Below, piece by piece: positions 16,721-25,887 of a DNA stretch of 64,000 nucleotides. The position numbers and the translations under genes are program-made. The stretch lies in contig NZ_JADMJN010000006.1 in NCBI RefSeq assembly GCF_018780565.1, positions 44,030-108,029 on the forward strand. The letters are read 5' to 3'. This DNA comes from Rhodoferax sp. Lineage in GTDB: Bacteria > Pseudomonadota > Gammaproteobacteria > Burkholderiales > Burkholderiaceae_C. Numbering within the stretch: the stretch's first letter is position 1; every line of letters begins with the position of its first letter. The notes beneath the pieces were generated by a model. The model made no database searches, had not been told where the DNA came from, and saw only the letters and a list, made by a program, of their open reading frames with translations.

Positions 16721-17716
16721 ATGGCAGCGAACTCAATCTCTCACGTCCCTGACCGGCGCGCTATCCGCGCCTTCCTGGTGGCCGCGGTCGCGCTGGCGGT
16801 CGGGCTTGCATGGTCCGCCGCGGCGAATGCCTTTCCAGTCAAGCCGATCACACTCATCGTTCCGTTTCCACCTGGGGGGGCTGCAGACGCGTTGGTGCGT
16901 ACCTTGGGCAATGCCGCGTCCGCGGATCTGGGGCAGCCGGTCATCATCATGCACAAGCCTGGCGGCGGCGCCGTGACCGGCACGGCGAGCCTGACCCAGA
17001 ACACGGCGGCCGACGGTCACACCTTGGCACTGATGCACAACTCGGTGATCCGCCATCCGCTGCTGCAGAAAGTCAGCTGGGACCCGCTGGTCGATTTCAC
17101 TTACGTGATCGGCCTGGTGAATTTGTCCACTTTGGTGGTCGTGCGGGCCGAGGCCCCCTGGAAATCGATTCAGGAATTGCTGGCCGACGCCAAGGCCAGA
17201 CCCGGCATCATCAGCTATGGCAATGTGGGTGCAGCCAGCGCCAATCGCATCGCGGGTGAGCAGTTGGCGCGTGCCGCAGGCGGCGAGTTCAATATGGTGC
17301 CTTTCAAGGGCGGCGCAGAGGCCATGACATCGCTGATGGGCGGGCATCTGGATGTGTATGGTGATCCGGGTGTCGGTCCGGTCGCGCTGTCGGGCAAGAT
17401 ACGTGTGCTGGCAACCTTCACCGATCAACGGCTCAAGCGTTTTCCCAATGTGCCAACCCTCAAGGAGACGGGCTATCCGCTCGCGGTGTACTCGCCACTT
17501 GGCCTGGTTGGACCCAAAGGCATGGATCCGGCCGTGGTTGCCCGGCTGCAAAATGCGTTTCGAAAAGCCACATCGGACCCCGCTTACCAAAAAGTTCTGG
17601 AAGACTATGACCTGCAGCCCTACCTGATGTCCTCCGACGAGTACCGCAAGTACGCAGGGGAGCAATTTGCACGCGATAAGGCGCTTTTGCCCCAGTTGGG
17701 TTTCAAGCCGGATTAG
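16721..17716 (+). CDS. Bug/TctC-family periplasmic solute receptor
   Basis: A 331-residue protein with a signal peptide: charged start, hydrophobic core around residues 17-35, and probable cleavage after AANA. The mature chain has the Bug signatures VPFPPGGAADA, HKPGGGAVTG and VPFKGGAEAM. A TAGGAGA ribosome-binding site precedes the ATG. It lies 110 bp upstream of the itaconate-type gene set on the same strand. Pseudomonas aeruginosa has a TRAP transporter at the equivalent itaconate locus, so this receptor may take over uptake of the C5 dicarboxylate. That ligand assignment is inference. No TctAB partner is visible. Confidence 0.87.
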   Translation: MAANSISHVPDRRAIRAFLVAAVALAVGLAWSAAANAFPVKPITLIVPFPPGGAADALVRTLGNAASADLGQPVIIMHKPGGGAVTGTASLTQNTAADGHTLALMHNSVIRHPLLQKVSWDPLVDFTYVIGLVNLSTLVVVRAEAPWKSIQELLADAKARPGIISYGNVGAASANRIAGEQLARAAGGEFNMVPFKGGAEAMTSLMGGHLDVYGDPGVGPVALSGKIRVLATFTDQRLKRFPNVPTLKETGYPLAVYSPLGLVGPKGMDPAVVARLQNAFRKATSDPAYQKVLEDYDLQPYLMSSDEYRKYAGEQFARDKALLPQLGFKPD

Positions 17717-17826
17717 GCGGCAAAGACGGATTGGGGATGTCGGCTTTTAAGTTCTGTTTTTTTTGAAGACCTGCTTTTGAAAACACAGATTGCGTGCCCA
17801 GCGTTAAAGCATGATCATTGACACTA

Positions 17827-18738
17827 ATGAACACTGTTCCCGATACCCGCACCCTTGATGCCGCCACCCTGGCCCACCTGCGCAGCTGGGTGGGCAAGAC
17901 GGAGACCCTGAGCGACGATATCGCTGCCGCCCCGGTGCGTGCACTGTCCGCCACGCTGGACCGCGACGATGCGGCACCCGTTGCCGGCACCGTGCTGCCG
18001 CCCCTGTGGCACTGGCTCTATTTTTTGCCGCAGAACCGCCAAAGTGAAATTGGTCCAGACGGTCATGCCCGGCGCGGCGGGTTTCTGCCGCCCGTGCCTC
18101 TGCCGCGGCGCATGTGGGCGGGTGGCCGCTTGCAGTGGCTGCCAGAGAATCCGCTGCGGGTGGGGGACGCGATCAAGCGCATTTCCCGCATCGAATCGGT
18201 CACGCACAAGGCGGGTCGCACAGGTGATCTTTTGTTCGTGCTGGTGAAGCACGAAGTGCACAATGACAAGGGCCTGTGTCTGCTGGAAGAACACGACATC
18301 GTCTACCGTGCTGCCGCTCACTCCGGCGATCCGGTGCCGCCCCCCGTGCCGGCCGAGACGGGTGCCGCTTGGCAGCGCGAGGTTTTGCCGGACGAAGTAC
18401 TGCTGTTTCGCTACTCGGCACTGACCTTCAACGGCCATCGCATTCATTACGATCGCCACTACGTGACCGATGTCGAGGGCTACCCGGGCCTGGTCGTGCA
18501 TGGGCCGTTGATCGCCACGCTGCTGCTGGATTTGGTGCGGTGCCATGCGCCTGGTGCTTTCATCAAGCGTTTCAATTTCAAGGCCGTTCGTCCCACATTT
18601 GATTCGCGTCCGATGCGCCTCAACGGACAGCCTGAATCCGCAACGTCCGCCGACGCCACGGCTGGCAAGACGGTCCGCCTCTGGGCGCAAGACCATGAAG
18701 GCTGGCTGACCATGCAGGGCAGCGCCGAGTTGGCCTGA
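17827..18738 (+). CDS. ich: Itaconyl-CoA hydratase-like MaoC/FAS1 dehydratase
   Basis: The ATG at 17827 gives 303 residues; a TTG three codons upstream is less likely. The protein has an N-terminal FAS1-like half with a PPLWHWLYFLP segment near residue 56 and a C-terminal MaoC-like half with the stretch HYDRHYVTDVEGYPG followed by LVVHGPL. This is the layout of mesaconyl-C4-CoA and itaconyl-CoA hydratases. Gene order (hydratase, acyl-CoA dehydrogenase, CaiB transferase, MmgE/PrpD, CitE, LysR) matches what I recall of the P. aeruginosa PA0877-PA0883 itaconate region. Expected reaction: itaconyl-CoA plus water to (S)-citramalyl-CoA. Mesaconyl-CoA is an alternative substrate. Confidence 0.72.
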   Translation: MNTVPDTRTLDAATLAHLRSWVGKTETLSDDIAAAPVRALSATLDRDDAAPVAGTVLPPLWHWLYFLPQNRQSEIGPDGHARRGGFLPPVPLPRRMWAGGRLQWLPENPLRVGDAIKRISRIESVTHKAGRTGDLLFVLVKHEVHNDKGLCLLEEHDIVYRAAAHSGDPVPPPVPAETGAAWQREVLPDEVLLFRYSALTFNGHRIHYDRHYVTDVEGYPGLVVHGPLIATLLLDLVRCHAPGAFIKRFNFKAVRPTFDSRPMRLNGQPESATSADATAGKTVRLWAQDHEGWLTMQGSAELA

Positions 18739-18776
18739 CGCCGCGCTTACTTTAATGACACCCGATCACCTACCCC

Positions 18777-19937
18777 ATGCAAAAAACCGCAGATAAATAC
18801 CAGGACATCCGTGACGCTGTGCGCGCCCTCTGTGCCGAGTTCCCGGACGAATACCATCGCAAAGTGGATGAGCAGCGCGCCTATCCCGAGAAATTCGTCG
18901 ATGCGCTGACCAAGGCCGGCTGGATGGCCGCGCTGGTACCGACTGAATACGGCGGCTCGGGCCTGGGTCTGACCGAAGCCTCGGTCATCATGGAGGAGAT
19001 CAATCGCAGTGGCGGAAACTCTGGCGCCTGCCACGGCCAGATGTACAACATGGGCACCTTGTTGCGCCATGGCTCCAAGGCGCAAAAGGAACTGTACCTT
19101 CCCAAAATTGCCACAGGCGAATGGCGCCTGCAGTCCATGGGGGTAACCGAGCCCACCACCGGGACCGACACCACCAAGATCAAGACCACGGCGGTGAAAA
19201 AGGGCGACCGCTACGTGATCAATGGCCAGAAAGTCTGGATCTCCCGTGTGCAGCACTCGGACTGGATGATTTTGCTGGCGCGCACCACGCCGTTGGCCGA
19301 TGTGAAGAAGAAGTCCGAGGGCATGTCGATCTTCATGGTGGACCTGCGCCAGGCTGAAAAATCCGGCATGACGGTGCGGCCCATTCCCAACATGGTCAAC
19401 CATGAAACCAATGAGCTGTTCTTCGAGAACCTGGAAATCCCTCAAGAAAACCTGATTGGCCAGGAAGGGCAGGGCTTCAAGTACATCCTTGACGGCCTGA
19501 ACGCAGAGCGCACGCTGATTGCCGCCGAGTGCATTGGCGATGGCTACTGGTTCATCGACCGCGTCACCAAGTATGTGAAAGACCGCGTGGTGTTCGGCCG
19601 CCCGATTGGCCAGAACCAGGGTGTGCAGTTTCCGATTGCCGATGCCTATATCGAGGTTGAAGCCGCCAATTTGATGCGCTTCAAGGCCTGCGAGCTGTTT
19701 GATGCCCACCAGCCATGTGGCGCCGAGGCCAATATGGCCAAGTACCTCGCTGCGAAGGCGAGCTGGGAAGCGGCCAACGTGTGCATCCAGTACCACGGCG
19801 GGTTTGGCTTTGCCTGTGAATACGATGTGGAGCGCAAGTTCCGCGAAACACGTCTGTACCAGGTGGCACCGATCTCGACCAACCTGATCTACTCCTACGT
19901 GGCCGAACATGTGCTCGGCCTGCCACGGTCTTTCTAG
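18777..19937 (+). CDS. Acyl-CoA dehydrogenase of itaconate-type operon
   Basis: A 386-residue acyl-CoA dehydrogenase with the TEPTTGTDTTK flavin loop, the KVWIS strand, and a C-terminal QYHGGFGFACEYDVERKF segment. The C-terminus ends in LPRSF rather than the usual YEGT-containing tail; the end motif reads YQVAPIS, so the usual catalytic Glu of short-chain enzymes at that loop is absent. An acyl-CoA dehydrogenase occupies the same position in the P. aeruginosa itaconate locus, where its role is not settled to my knowledge. Methylsuccinyl-CoA oxidation would be chemically sensible but is speculation. It starts 38 bp after the hydratase gene. Confidence 0.85.
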   Translation: MQKTADKYQDIRDAVRALCAEFPDEYHRKVDEQRAYPEKFVDALTKAGWMAALVPTEYGGSGLGLTEASVIMEEINRSGGNSGACHGQMYNMGTLLRHGSKAQKELYLPKIATGEWRLQSMGVTEPTTGTDTTKIKTTAVKKGDRYVINGQKVWISRVQHSDWMILLARTTPLADVKKKSEGMSIFMVDLRQAEKSGMTVRPIPNMVNHETNELFFENLEIPQENLIGQEGQGFKYILDGLNAERTLIAAECIGDGYWFIDRVTKYVKDRVVFGRPIGQNQGVQFPIADAYIEVEAANLMRFKACELFDAHQPCGAEANMAKYLAAKASWEAANVCIQYHGGFGFACEYDVERKFRETRLYQVAPISTNLIYSYVAEHVLGLPRSF

Positions 19938-19947
19938 GCGAAATCTC

Positions 19948-21129
19948 ATGATCCGACCGCTTGATGGCATCACCGTTGTTTCGCTGGAGCACGCCATTGC
20001 CGCGCCGTTTTGTACCCGCCAACTGGCCGATCTGGGCGCCCGTGTCATCAAGGTGGAGCGTCCTGGCAGCGGCGACTTTGCCCGTGCCTACGATACCCGC
20101 GTCAAGGGCTTGGCCTCGCACTTTGTCTGGACCAATCGCTCCAAGGAAAGCCTGACGCTGGACCTGAAGCAGCCGCCAGCGCTGGCGGCCCTGAGGCAGT
20201 TGCTGGCCAAGGCCGATGTGCTGGTGCAGAACCTGGCGCCCGGCGCGGCAGCGCGCATGGGCCTGGGTTTTCAAGCACTGAGCCAGGCGCATCCAGGCCT
20301 GATCGTGTGCGACATCTCTGGTTATGGGGAAGACGGCCCTTACCGCGACAAGAAAGCCTATGACCTGCTGATCCAAAGCGAGGCCGGCTTCCTGTCGGTT
20401 ACCGGCACGCCCGAGGTGCCATCCAAAGCCGGCAACTCGGTGGCCGATATCGCGGCGGGCATGTACGCCTACACCAGCATTCTCTCGGCCCTGCTGCTGC
20501 GTGGCAAAACCGGCAAGGGCTCGCACATCGACGTGTCCATGCTGGAATCGCTGGCCGAGTGGATGAACTACCCGATGTATTACGCCTTTGATGGCGCACC
20601 ACCGCCGCCGCGCACCGGCGCCTCGCATGCCAGCATTTACCCTTATGGCCCGTTTGCCGCCGGTGACGGCGGCTCGGTCATGCTGGGGCTGCAGAACGAG
20701 CGCGAGTGGAAGGGCTTTTGCGATGTGGTGTTGCAGGATGCTGCACTGGCCACCGACCCGCGTTTTGACAGCAACGCCCGACGCAACGAAAACCGCGCCG
20801 AGCTGCAGGCCCTGATCCTGCGCACCTTCGGCCAGCTCAGCACCGAACAGGTGGTGGCCCGGCTTGACGATGCGCAGATCGCCAATGCACGCATGAACGA
20901 CATGGCCGACCTCTGGGCGCATCCGCAACTCAAGGCGCGCCAGCGCTGGCAGACCGTGGGTTCACCGGCCGGAGATATTCCCGCGCTGTTGCCACCGGGG
21001 CGCAGCAACGCTTTTGAATACCGCATGGACCCCGTGCCCGCCGTAGGGCAGCACACCGAGGCCATCCTGCGCGAGCTGGGGCAGGACGATGATGCCATCG
21101 CAGCCCTGCGCGCCAGCGGTGCGGTTTAG
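19948..21129 (+). CDS. ict: CaiB/BaiF-family CoA transferase, probable itaconate CoA-transferase
   Basis: The ATG at 19948, 10 bp after the dehydrogenase stop, gives 393 residues, the normal length of class III CoA transferases. The N-terminus shows VSLEHAIAAPFCTRQLADLGA followed by VIKVERPGSGD, and the catalytic Asp167 lies in VADIAAGMYA. These enzymes move CoA from succinyl-CoA to a free acid through an aspartyl-CoA anhydride. In the itaconate pathway this activates itaconate. The assignment rests on its neighbours, the hydratase-like and CitE-like genes; the fold alone would allow mesaconate, citramalate or other acids. Confidence 0.72.
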   Translation: MIRPLDGITVVSLEHAIAAPFCTRQLADLGARVIKVERPGSGDFARAYDTRVKGLASHFVWTNRSKESLTLDLKQPPALAALRQLLAKADVLVQNLAPGAAARMGLGFQALSQAHPGLIVCDISGYGEDGPYRDKKAYDLLIQSEAGFLSVTGTPEVPSKAGNSVADIAAGMYAYTSILSALLLRGKTGKGSHIDVSMLESLAEWMNYPMYYAFDGAPPPPRTGASHASIYPYGPFAAGDGGSVMLGLQNEREWKGFCDVVLQDAALATDPRFDSNARRNENRAELQALILRTFGQLSTEQVVARLDDAQIANARMNDMADLWAHPQLKARQRWQTVGSPAGDIPALLPPGRSNAFEYRMDPVPAVGQHTEAILRELGQDDDAIAALRASGAV

Positions 21130-21208
21130 CTGAATACTCCTGAAAACATAGCAAACAACGTCCATTTGACGAGGGCAATATGCCAAATTTATCCAAAGGA
21201 TGCAGTCA

Positions 21209-22570
21209 ATGAGCTCACCCACTGCCCATCTGGCCGCATTTGCCGCCGAACTGTGCTTTGACGCCATTCCGCAGCCGGTGGTTCGCAAGGCAGAAGACCT
21301 GCTGGTGGACTGGTTTGGGTCCGCGGTTGCGGGACACAGTTCACGCCCGGTGGAAAGCATCACCCGCTTTGCGCTGGCCATGGGACCGCAGGACGGTCCC
21401 AGCGAAGTCATCATCAACCGCGCACGCACCAGTCCGTATGTGGCGGCCATGGCCAATGCCGCTGCCTCGCATGTGGCCGAACAGGACGATGTGCACAACG
21501 GCTCGGTGTTCCACCCGGCCACAGTTGTTTTTCCTGCGGCCGTGGCCGTGGCGCAGGCATTGGGTCGCAGCGGGCGCGAGCTGCTGGCAGCGTCGGTGGC
21601 GGGCTATGAGGTGGGTATTCGCGTCGGCGAGTTTCTGGGCCGCTCGCACTACAAGGTGTTTCACACCACCGGCACTGCTGGCACGCTGGCGGCCGCCGCA
21701 GCGGTGGGCAATCTGTTGCGCCTGGATGCCGCACAGATGCAGCACGCCCTGGGTTCGGCCGGCACGCAGTCGGCGGGCCTGTGGGAGTTTTTACGCACGG
21801 CCGCCGACAGCAAGCAGTTGCACACCGCCCATGCGGCGGCGGCTGGCCTGATGTCGGCCTACCTGGCCCAGGATGGGTTCACCGGTGCCGCACAGATTCT
21901 GGAGGGCCCTCAGGGCATGGCTGCCGGCATGTCCAGCGATGCCAACCCCGTCAGGCTGACCGATGGCCTGGGTACCCGCTGGGCCACGGCCGAGACCTCG
22001 TTCAAGTACCACGCCTCGTGCCGCCACACCCACCCGGCTGCCGATGCGCTGTTGCAGGTGATGCAGCTGCACAAACTCAAACCCGAGAACCTGGCGCGGG
22101 TCGTCACGCATGTGCACCAGGGCGCCATTGACGTGCTGGGCCCGGTGGTGCGGCCCGTCACGGTGCACCAGAGCAAGTTTTCGATGGGCACGGTGCTGGC
22201 GCTGGTGGCGCGTTTTGGCCACGCCGGGCTGGCCGAGTTTGAGCAGCATTTTCTGGACGATGCCACGGTGGTCGTGCGCGACTGCGTGAGCATGGAGCTC
22301 GACCCCGAGGTGGACGCTGCCTACCCGCAGCGCTGGATCGGCAAGGTCACGGTCTACACCACCGATGGCCGTGCGCTGCAGGGCCGGGTGGACGAGCCCA
22401 AAGGCGACCCCGGCAACACGCTCAGCCGCGAGGAGATCACGGCCAAGGCCTTGCGCCTGGCAGCTTTCAGCACAGGCGCCACGTCTGGCGAGATGCAGAT
22501 CGCCGTCGACGCACTGTGGCAAATTGCCGATGTGGCTCGCGTGGGCATGCTGTTGCCGAAACATGGCTGA
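21209..22570 (+). CDS. MmgE/PrpD family protein
   Basis: The start is set at 21209 because an AAAGGA lies 8 bp upstream; an ATG three codons earlier overlaps that site. The 453-residue protein has the MmgE/PrpD features: VDWFGSAVAG near the N-terminus, a HVAEQDDVHNGSVFHPA segment, and a KYHASCRHTHPAADA segment. Relatives include 2-methylcitrate dehydratase and cis-aconitate decarboxylase, the enzyme that makes itaconate. A family member is present in the P. aeruginosa itaconate locus. It could act as a dehydratase, isomerase or decarboxylase on a C5-C7 polycarboxylate; which one cannot be told here. The gene overlaps the next by 8 bp. Confidence 0.82.
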   Translation: MSSPTAHLAAFAAELCFDAIPQPVVRKAEDLLVDWFGSAVAGHSSRPVESITRFALAMGPQDGPSEVIINRARTSPYVAAMANAAASHVAEQDDVHNGSVFHPATVVFPAAVAVAQALGRSGRELLAASVAGYEVGIRVGEFLGRSHYKVFHTTGTAGTLAAAAAVGNLLRLDAAQMQHALGSAGTQSAGLWEFLRTAADSKQLHTAHAAAAGLMSAYLAQDGFTGAAQILEGPQGMAAGMSSDANPVRLTDGLGTRWATAETSFKYHASCRHTHPAADALLQVMQLHKLKPENLARVVTHVHQGAIDVLGPVVRPVTVHQSKFSMGTVLALVARFGHAGLAEFEQHFLDDATVVVRDCVSMELDPEVDAAYPQRWIGKVTVYTTDGRALQGRVDEPKGDPGNTLSREEITAKALRLAAFSTGATSGEMQIAVDALWQIADVARVGMLLPKHG

Positions 22571-23447
22571 TGCAGGCCGCGTTCCACCCGGCGGCGTGAT
22601 GCCATCGCCGCTGGCGGGTGCCTGTTCGTTCTTATTTGTGCCGGCCAGTCGGCCCGAGCGCTATGCCCGGGCACTGGCATCGGGCGCCCATGGCGTCATC
22701 GTTGATCTGGAAGACGCACTAACGCCCGGGGAGAAGGTCACTGCACGCCAGCAACTGGTGCAGGCCTTTGCAACACTGGATGCCGTGCAGCGTGGCCGCA
22801 CGCTGGTGCGCATCAATGCCGAAGGTTCGACCTGGCACGCGGAGGATGTGGCCGCGGTCGCCGATTTGGCGTGGCAGGGTCTGGGCGGCTTGATGTTGCC
22901 CAAGGCCGAGTCGGCCGAGGTACTGGCGCGGCTCGCCGCAGCAGTGGGCCCGGCCTGCCCCCTGGTTCCGCTGATCGAATCGGTGGCGGGGCTAGACGCG
23001 GTGGATGCGCTGGCCGGCAGTTCGCAGGTGTTGCGTCTGGCCTTTGGGCATCTGGATTTTCAGGTTGATGCGGGTCTGGCCTGCGATGCGCAGGAGGCCG
23101 AACTGGTGCCGGTGCGCCTGGCGCTGGTGCTGGCCTCGCGCCGCGCCGGGCTGGCCGCCCCCATCGACGGCGTGACCGTTGACACGCAGGATGCCGTGCG
23201 GCTGCAAAGCGATGCGGCGCGCGCGCGCCGTGGCGGCTTCGGTGCCAAGCTGTGCATTCATCCCACCCAGGTGGCAGCGGTGAACGCGACCTTCATGCCC
23301 ACGCCGTCCGAACTGGACTGGGCGCGCCGCGTGCTGGCCGGCTTTGCCGCAGCCGATGGCGGTGTGTTCACCCTGGATGGGCGCATGGTGGATTTGCCGG
23401 TGATGCTGCTTGCGCGACGCACTGTGGCTCAGGCTGGTGCTCAGTAA
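22563..23447 (+). CDS. ccl: CitE/HpcH-family lyase, probable (S)-citramalyl-CoA lyase
   Basis: The chosen ATG gives 294 residues and overlaps the PrpD-like gene by 8 bp; another in-frame ATG at 22600 sits closer to the conserved region. The protein has the CitE-like TIM-barrel motifs: FVPASRPER, a VDLEDALTPGEK segment with the Mg-binding acids, LVRINAEG, and GAKLCIHPTQ near the C-terminus. In itaconate degradation this enzyme splits (S)-citramalyl-CoA into acetyl-CoA and pyruvate. The assignment rests on operon order; malyl-CoA or 3-hydroxy-3-methylglutaryl-type substrates are possible for the family. Confidence 0.74.
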   Translation: MADAGRVPPGGVMPSPLAGACSFLFVPASRPERYARALASGAHGVIVDLEDALTPGEKVTARQQLVQAFATLDAVQRGRTLVRINAEGSTWHAEDVAAVADLAWQGLGGLMLPKAESAEVLARLAAAVGPACPLVPLIESVAGLDAVDALAGSSQVLRLAFGHLDFQVDAGLACDAQEAELVPVRLALVLASRRAGLAAPIDGVTVDTQDAVRLQSDAARARRGGFGAKLCIHPTQVAAVNATFMPTPSELDWARRVLAGFAAADGGVFTLDGRMVDLPVMLLARRTVAQAGAQ

Positions 23448-23503
23448 ATATCCCGGCGCTGGTTCCGATGCCCAAGCCATTGGGCAAAGTCATAATGCCA
23501 CCC

Positions 23504-24424
23504 ATGTCCATGCACTTTGATCTTGTTGACCTGCGCCTGATGGTGCAGGTCGCTGAAGCGAACAGCCTGACCAAAGGGGCTGAGGCATCGCACATCTCGC
23601 TGCCCGCGGCCAGCACCCGCATCAAGAACCTGGAGGAGAGCATCGGCACCAAGCTGTTCTATCGCACCAGCCAGGGCGTCACACTCACGCCGCCGGGGCA
23701 GGCCTTCGTGCAGCATGCCCGCACGGTTCTGGGACAGATTCAGCACCTGCGTGCCGATCTGCAGGAGTATGCGCGCGGCATCAAGGGCCATTTGCGTGTG
23801 TTTGCCAACACCACGGCCCTGGGTGAATACTTGCCGCCGGTGCTGCGCCGCTATCTGCTCAGTCATCCGGACGTCAATATCGATTTGCGTGAACGCCTCT
23901 CGCACGACATCATCCGGGCGGTGAGCGAGGGCCAGACCGATATTGGCATTGTGGCCGGGCTGGTGCGAACCGAGAATCTGGAGATCATTCCTTACCGGCG
24001 CGATCGACTTGTGCTGGTTGTGCCCCGCTCCCATGACTTGGCACAAGCCTCGTCGGTTGATTTCGCCGATACGCTGGACTATGACCATGTGGGGCTGCAG
24101 GAATCAAGCGCCATCCACGCCTTTTTGCGCCAGGTCTGTGACCAGCTGCATCGGCCTTTGAAGTCGCGCATCCAGGTGGGCAACTTTGAGGCTGCCTGCC
24201 GGATGATCGAGGCCACGGTGGGCGTCGCGATCCTGCCCGAATCAGCGGCCCGTCGCCATGCCCAAACCATGGCCATCGCCATCGTGCCGCTGTCGGATGC
24301 GTGGGCGATCCGGGAGATGCAGATTTGCGTGCGCAGTCTGGAGGCCCTGCCAGCGTTCGCCCGCGAACTCGTGGATCTGCTGGTGGAAGACGCCCGCACC
24401 GACCCCAGGATTCTTGCCGCCTGA
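23504..24424 (+). CDS. LysR-type transcriptional regulator
   Basis: Several in-frame ATGs cluster here (23468, 23495, 23504, 23510) and none has a strong ribosome-binding site; 23504 is chosen because the helix-turn-helix region normally starts a few residues into the protein. The N-terminal domain shows the LysR pattern VAEANSLTKGAEASHISLPAAS, and the rest fits an effector-binding periplasmic-fold domain, about 306 residues in all. It follows the CitE-like gene by 56 bp on the same strand. It probably controls the itaconate-type operon in response to a pathway intermediate. The dyads at 16575-16626 or the 110 bp before 17827 are candidate targets. Confidence 0.85.
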   Translation: MSMHFDLVDLRLMVQVAEANSLTKGAEASHISLPAASTRIKNLEESIGTKLFYRTSQGVTLTPPGQAFVQHARTVLGQIQHLRADLQEYARGIKGHLRVFANTTALGEYLPPVLRRYLLSHPDVNIDLRERLSHDIIRAVSEGQTDIGIVAGLVRTENLEIIPYRRDRLVLVVPRSHDLAQASSVDFADTLDYDHVGLQESSAIHAFLRQVCDQLHRPLKSRIQVGNFEAACRMIEATVGVAILPESAARRHAQTMAIAIVPLSDAWAIREMQICVRSLEALPAFARELVDLLVEDARTDPRILAA

Positions 24425-24445
24425 CGCTTGAACTGCGCTGGCCAT

Positions 24446-24466
24446 CCGGGCAAACCCGGGGGTTTG
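24446..24466. other. Overlapping inverted repeats after lysR
   Basis: Two mutually exclusive hairpins share this stretch: CCGGG-4nt-CCCGG (24446-24459) and CAAACCC-2nt-GGGTTTG (24451-24466). There is no T-run afterwards, so a standard intrinsic terminator is doubtful. The 226 bp before the next gene also hold GGGAC-5nt-GTCCC and a CTTGCGCAAG palindrome at 24542-24551. These could be operator elements for the receptor gene at 24651. Function unknown. Confidence 0.35.
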
Positions 24467-24650
24467 GCTTAGCAGAAATCCACCTTAAGCAATCACGCAT
24501 TCCGCCGGGGACAGACCGTCCCTACACTTTGCTCAATTCAACTTGCGCAAGGTCATCCGCGACCCCGTTCCCCGCGATACAGCGCCGCCCGGAACGCACC
24601 CTATGCATGAAGGCGCTAGCTAACCACAATGAAAGAAAGTGAGACACACC

Positions 24651-25874
24651 ATGATCCAAAGAAACCTATGGCTGGCATCCCTCTGCGCCCTTGGCGGCGT
24701 CTTGTCGATATCGCCTGCCAATGCCCAGAAGGTCTCGGATGACAAGGTGCGCATTGGTGTCTTGTCCGACCTGTCCGGGCTGTATGCAGATACCGCTGGC
24801 AAGGGTTCGGTCGAGGCCGCGCGGATGGCGATTGAGGATTTCGGTGGCAAGGTTTTGGGCAAGCCCATTGAACTGGTAGCAGGCGATCACCAGAACAAGG
24901 CCGATGTAGGCGCTTCGCAGGTGAGGATCTGGTACGACCGCGACGGTGTGGATGCAGTGTTTGATGTCAACAACTCGTCCGTGGCGGTGGCTGTCGGCAA
25001 CCTCGCGCGCGAGCGAAATAAAATGCTCATTCTCACTGGCACCGCCTCGGTGGCGATGACCAACGAAAACTGCGGTCCCACCAGCGTTCACTATGTCTAC
25101 GATACCTATGCGCTGGCCAGTGGTGCTGCGCAAGGCATGTCGGGGCGGGGCGCCAAGTCCTGGTACGTGATTGGTACCGACTATGCATTTGGCAAGGCGA
25201 TGGCGGCCAACATCACGGAGTTCGCCACAGCCAGCGGCGGCAAGGTTGTGGGCAGCGCATTTCACCCGCTCAATGCCAGCGATTTTTCTTCTTTTGTGCT
25301 GCAGGCCCAGGCCTCCAAGGCCGACGCTATCGCCCTGGCCAACGCGACCAGCGACACAGTCAATACCATCAAGACGGCGCGCCAGTTCGGGGTCATGAAG
25401 AGCCAGGCCATCGTTCCCTTGCTAATGTTCATCAACGACGTACACGCCCTGGGACTGCAGGAGGCACAGGACATGACCTTTGCCAGTGGCTTCTATTGGG
25501 ATCGCACGCCAGAGACACGGGCGTGGTCGCGGCGCTACTTCGAGCGCATGAAAAAGATGCCCTCAATGATTCAGGCAGGTACCTACTCGGCAGTGACGAG
25601 CTACCTCAAGGCCATCCAGGCCGCGGGTACCGACGATGGTGCGACGGTGTCCGCCAAGATGAAGGAATTGCCCATCAACGACTTTTTCGCCAAAGGCGGC
25701 AGGATTCGTGCAGATGGCCGGATGGTGCACGACATGTACCTGGTGCAGGTGAAGAAGCCGGCGGAGTCGCAGTATCCCTGGGACTACTACAAGGTCATGG
25801 CCACGATTCCGGGTGACAAGGCATTCCAGCCCTTGTCCAAGAGCAAGTGTGCGCTGGTTACCGGCAAATCCTGA
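24651..25874 (+). CDS. ABC-transporter periplasmic substrate-binding protein (LivK type)
   Basis: A 407-residue type I periplasmic-binding protein. The signal peptide covers the first 24 residues with a hydrophobic core (LWLASLCALGGVL) and likely cleavage after ANA. The mature part starts with a VRIGVLSDLSGLYAD strand typical of branched-chain amino-acid/amide receptors. A GTG 12 bp upstream is a less likely start. No LivHMGF membrane or ATPase genes follow, so it is an orphan of its transporter. It is followed 13 bp later by an alcohol and an aldehyde dehydrogenase, so its ligand may be the alcohol, aldehyde or acid handled by them. Confidence 0.87.
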   Translation: MIQRNLWLASLCALGGVLSISPANAQKVSDDKVRIGVLSDLSGLYADTAGKGSVEAARMAIEDFGGKVLGKPIELVAGDHQNKADVGASQVRIWYDRDGVDAVFDVNNSSVAVAVGNLARERNKMLILTGTASVAMTNENCGPTSVHYVYDTYALASGAAQGMSGRGAKSWYVIGTDYAFGKAMAANITEFATASGGKVVGSAFHPLNASDFSSFVLQAQASKADAIALANATSDTVNTIKTARQFGVMKSQAIVPLLMFINDVHALGLQEAQDMTFASGFYWDRTPETRAWSRRYFERMKKMPSMIQAGTYSAVTSYLKAIQAAGTDDGATVSAKMKELPINDFFAKGGRIRADGRMVHDMYLVQVKKPAESQYPWDYYKVMATIPGDKAFQPLSKSKCALVTGKS

Positions 25875-25887
25875 CAGGAGCCCAGCA

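Noticed and set aside
17717..17826. T-run at 17757-17765 as an intrinsic terminator after the receptor gene
   Set aside because: No convincing GC-rich stem precedes the T-run.
18747..20051. A 434-codon antisense frame over the acyl-CoA dehydrogenase
   Set aside because: It is a mirror of the coding strand's third-position GC bias and has no start signal or conserved motif.
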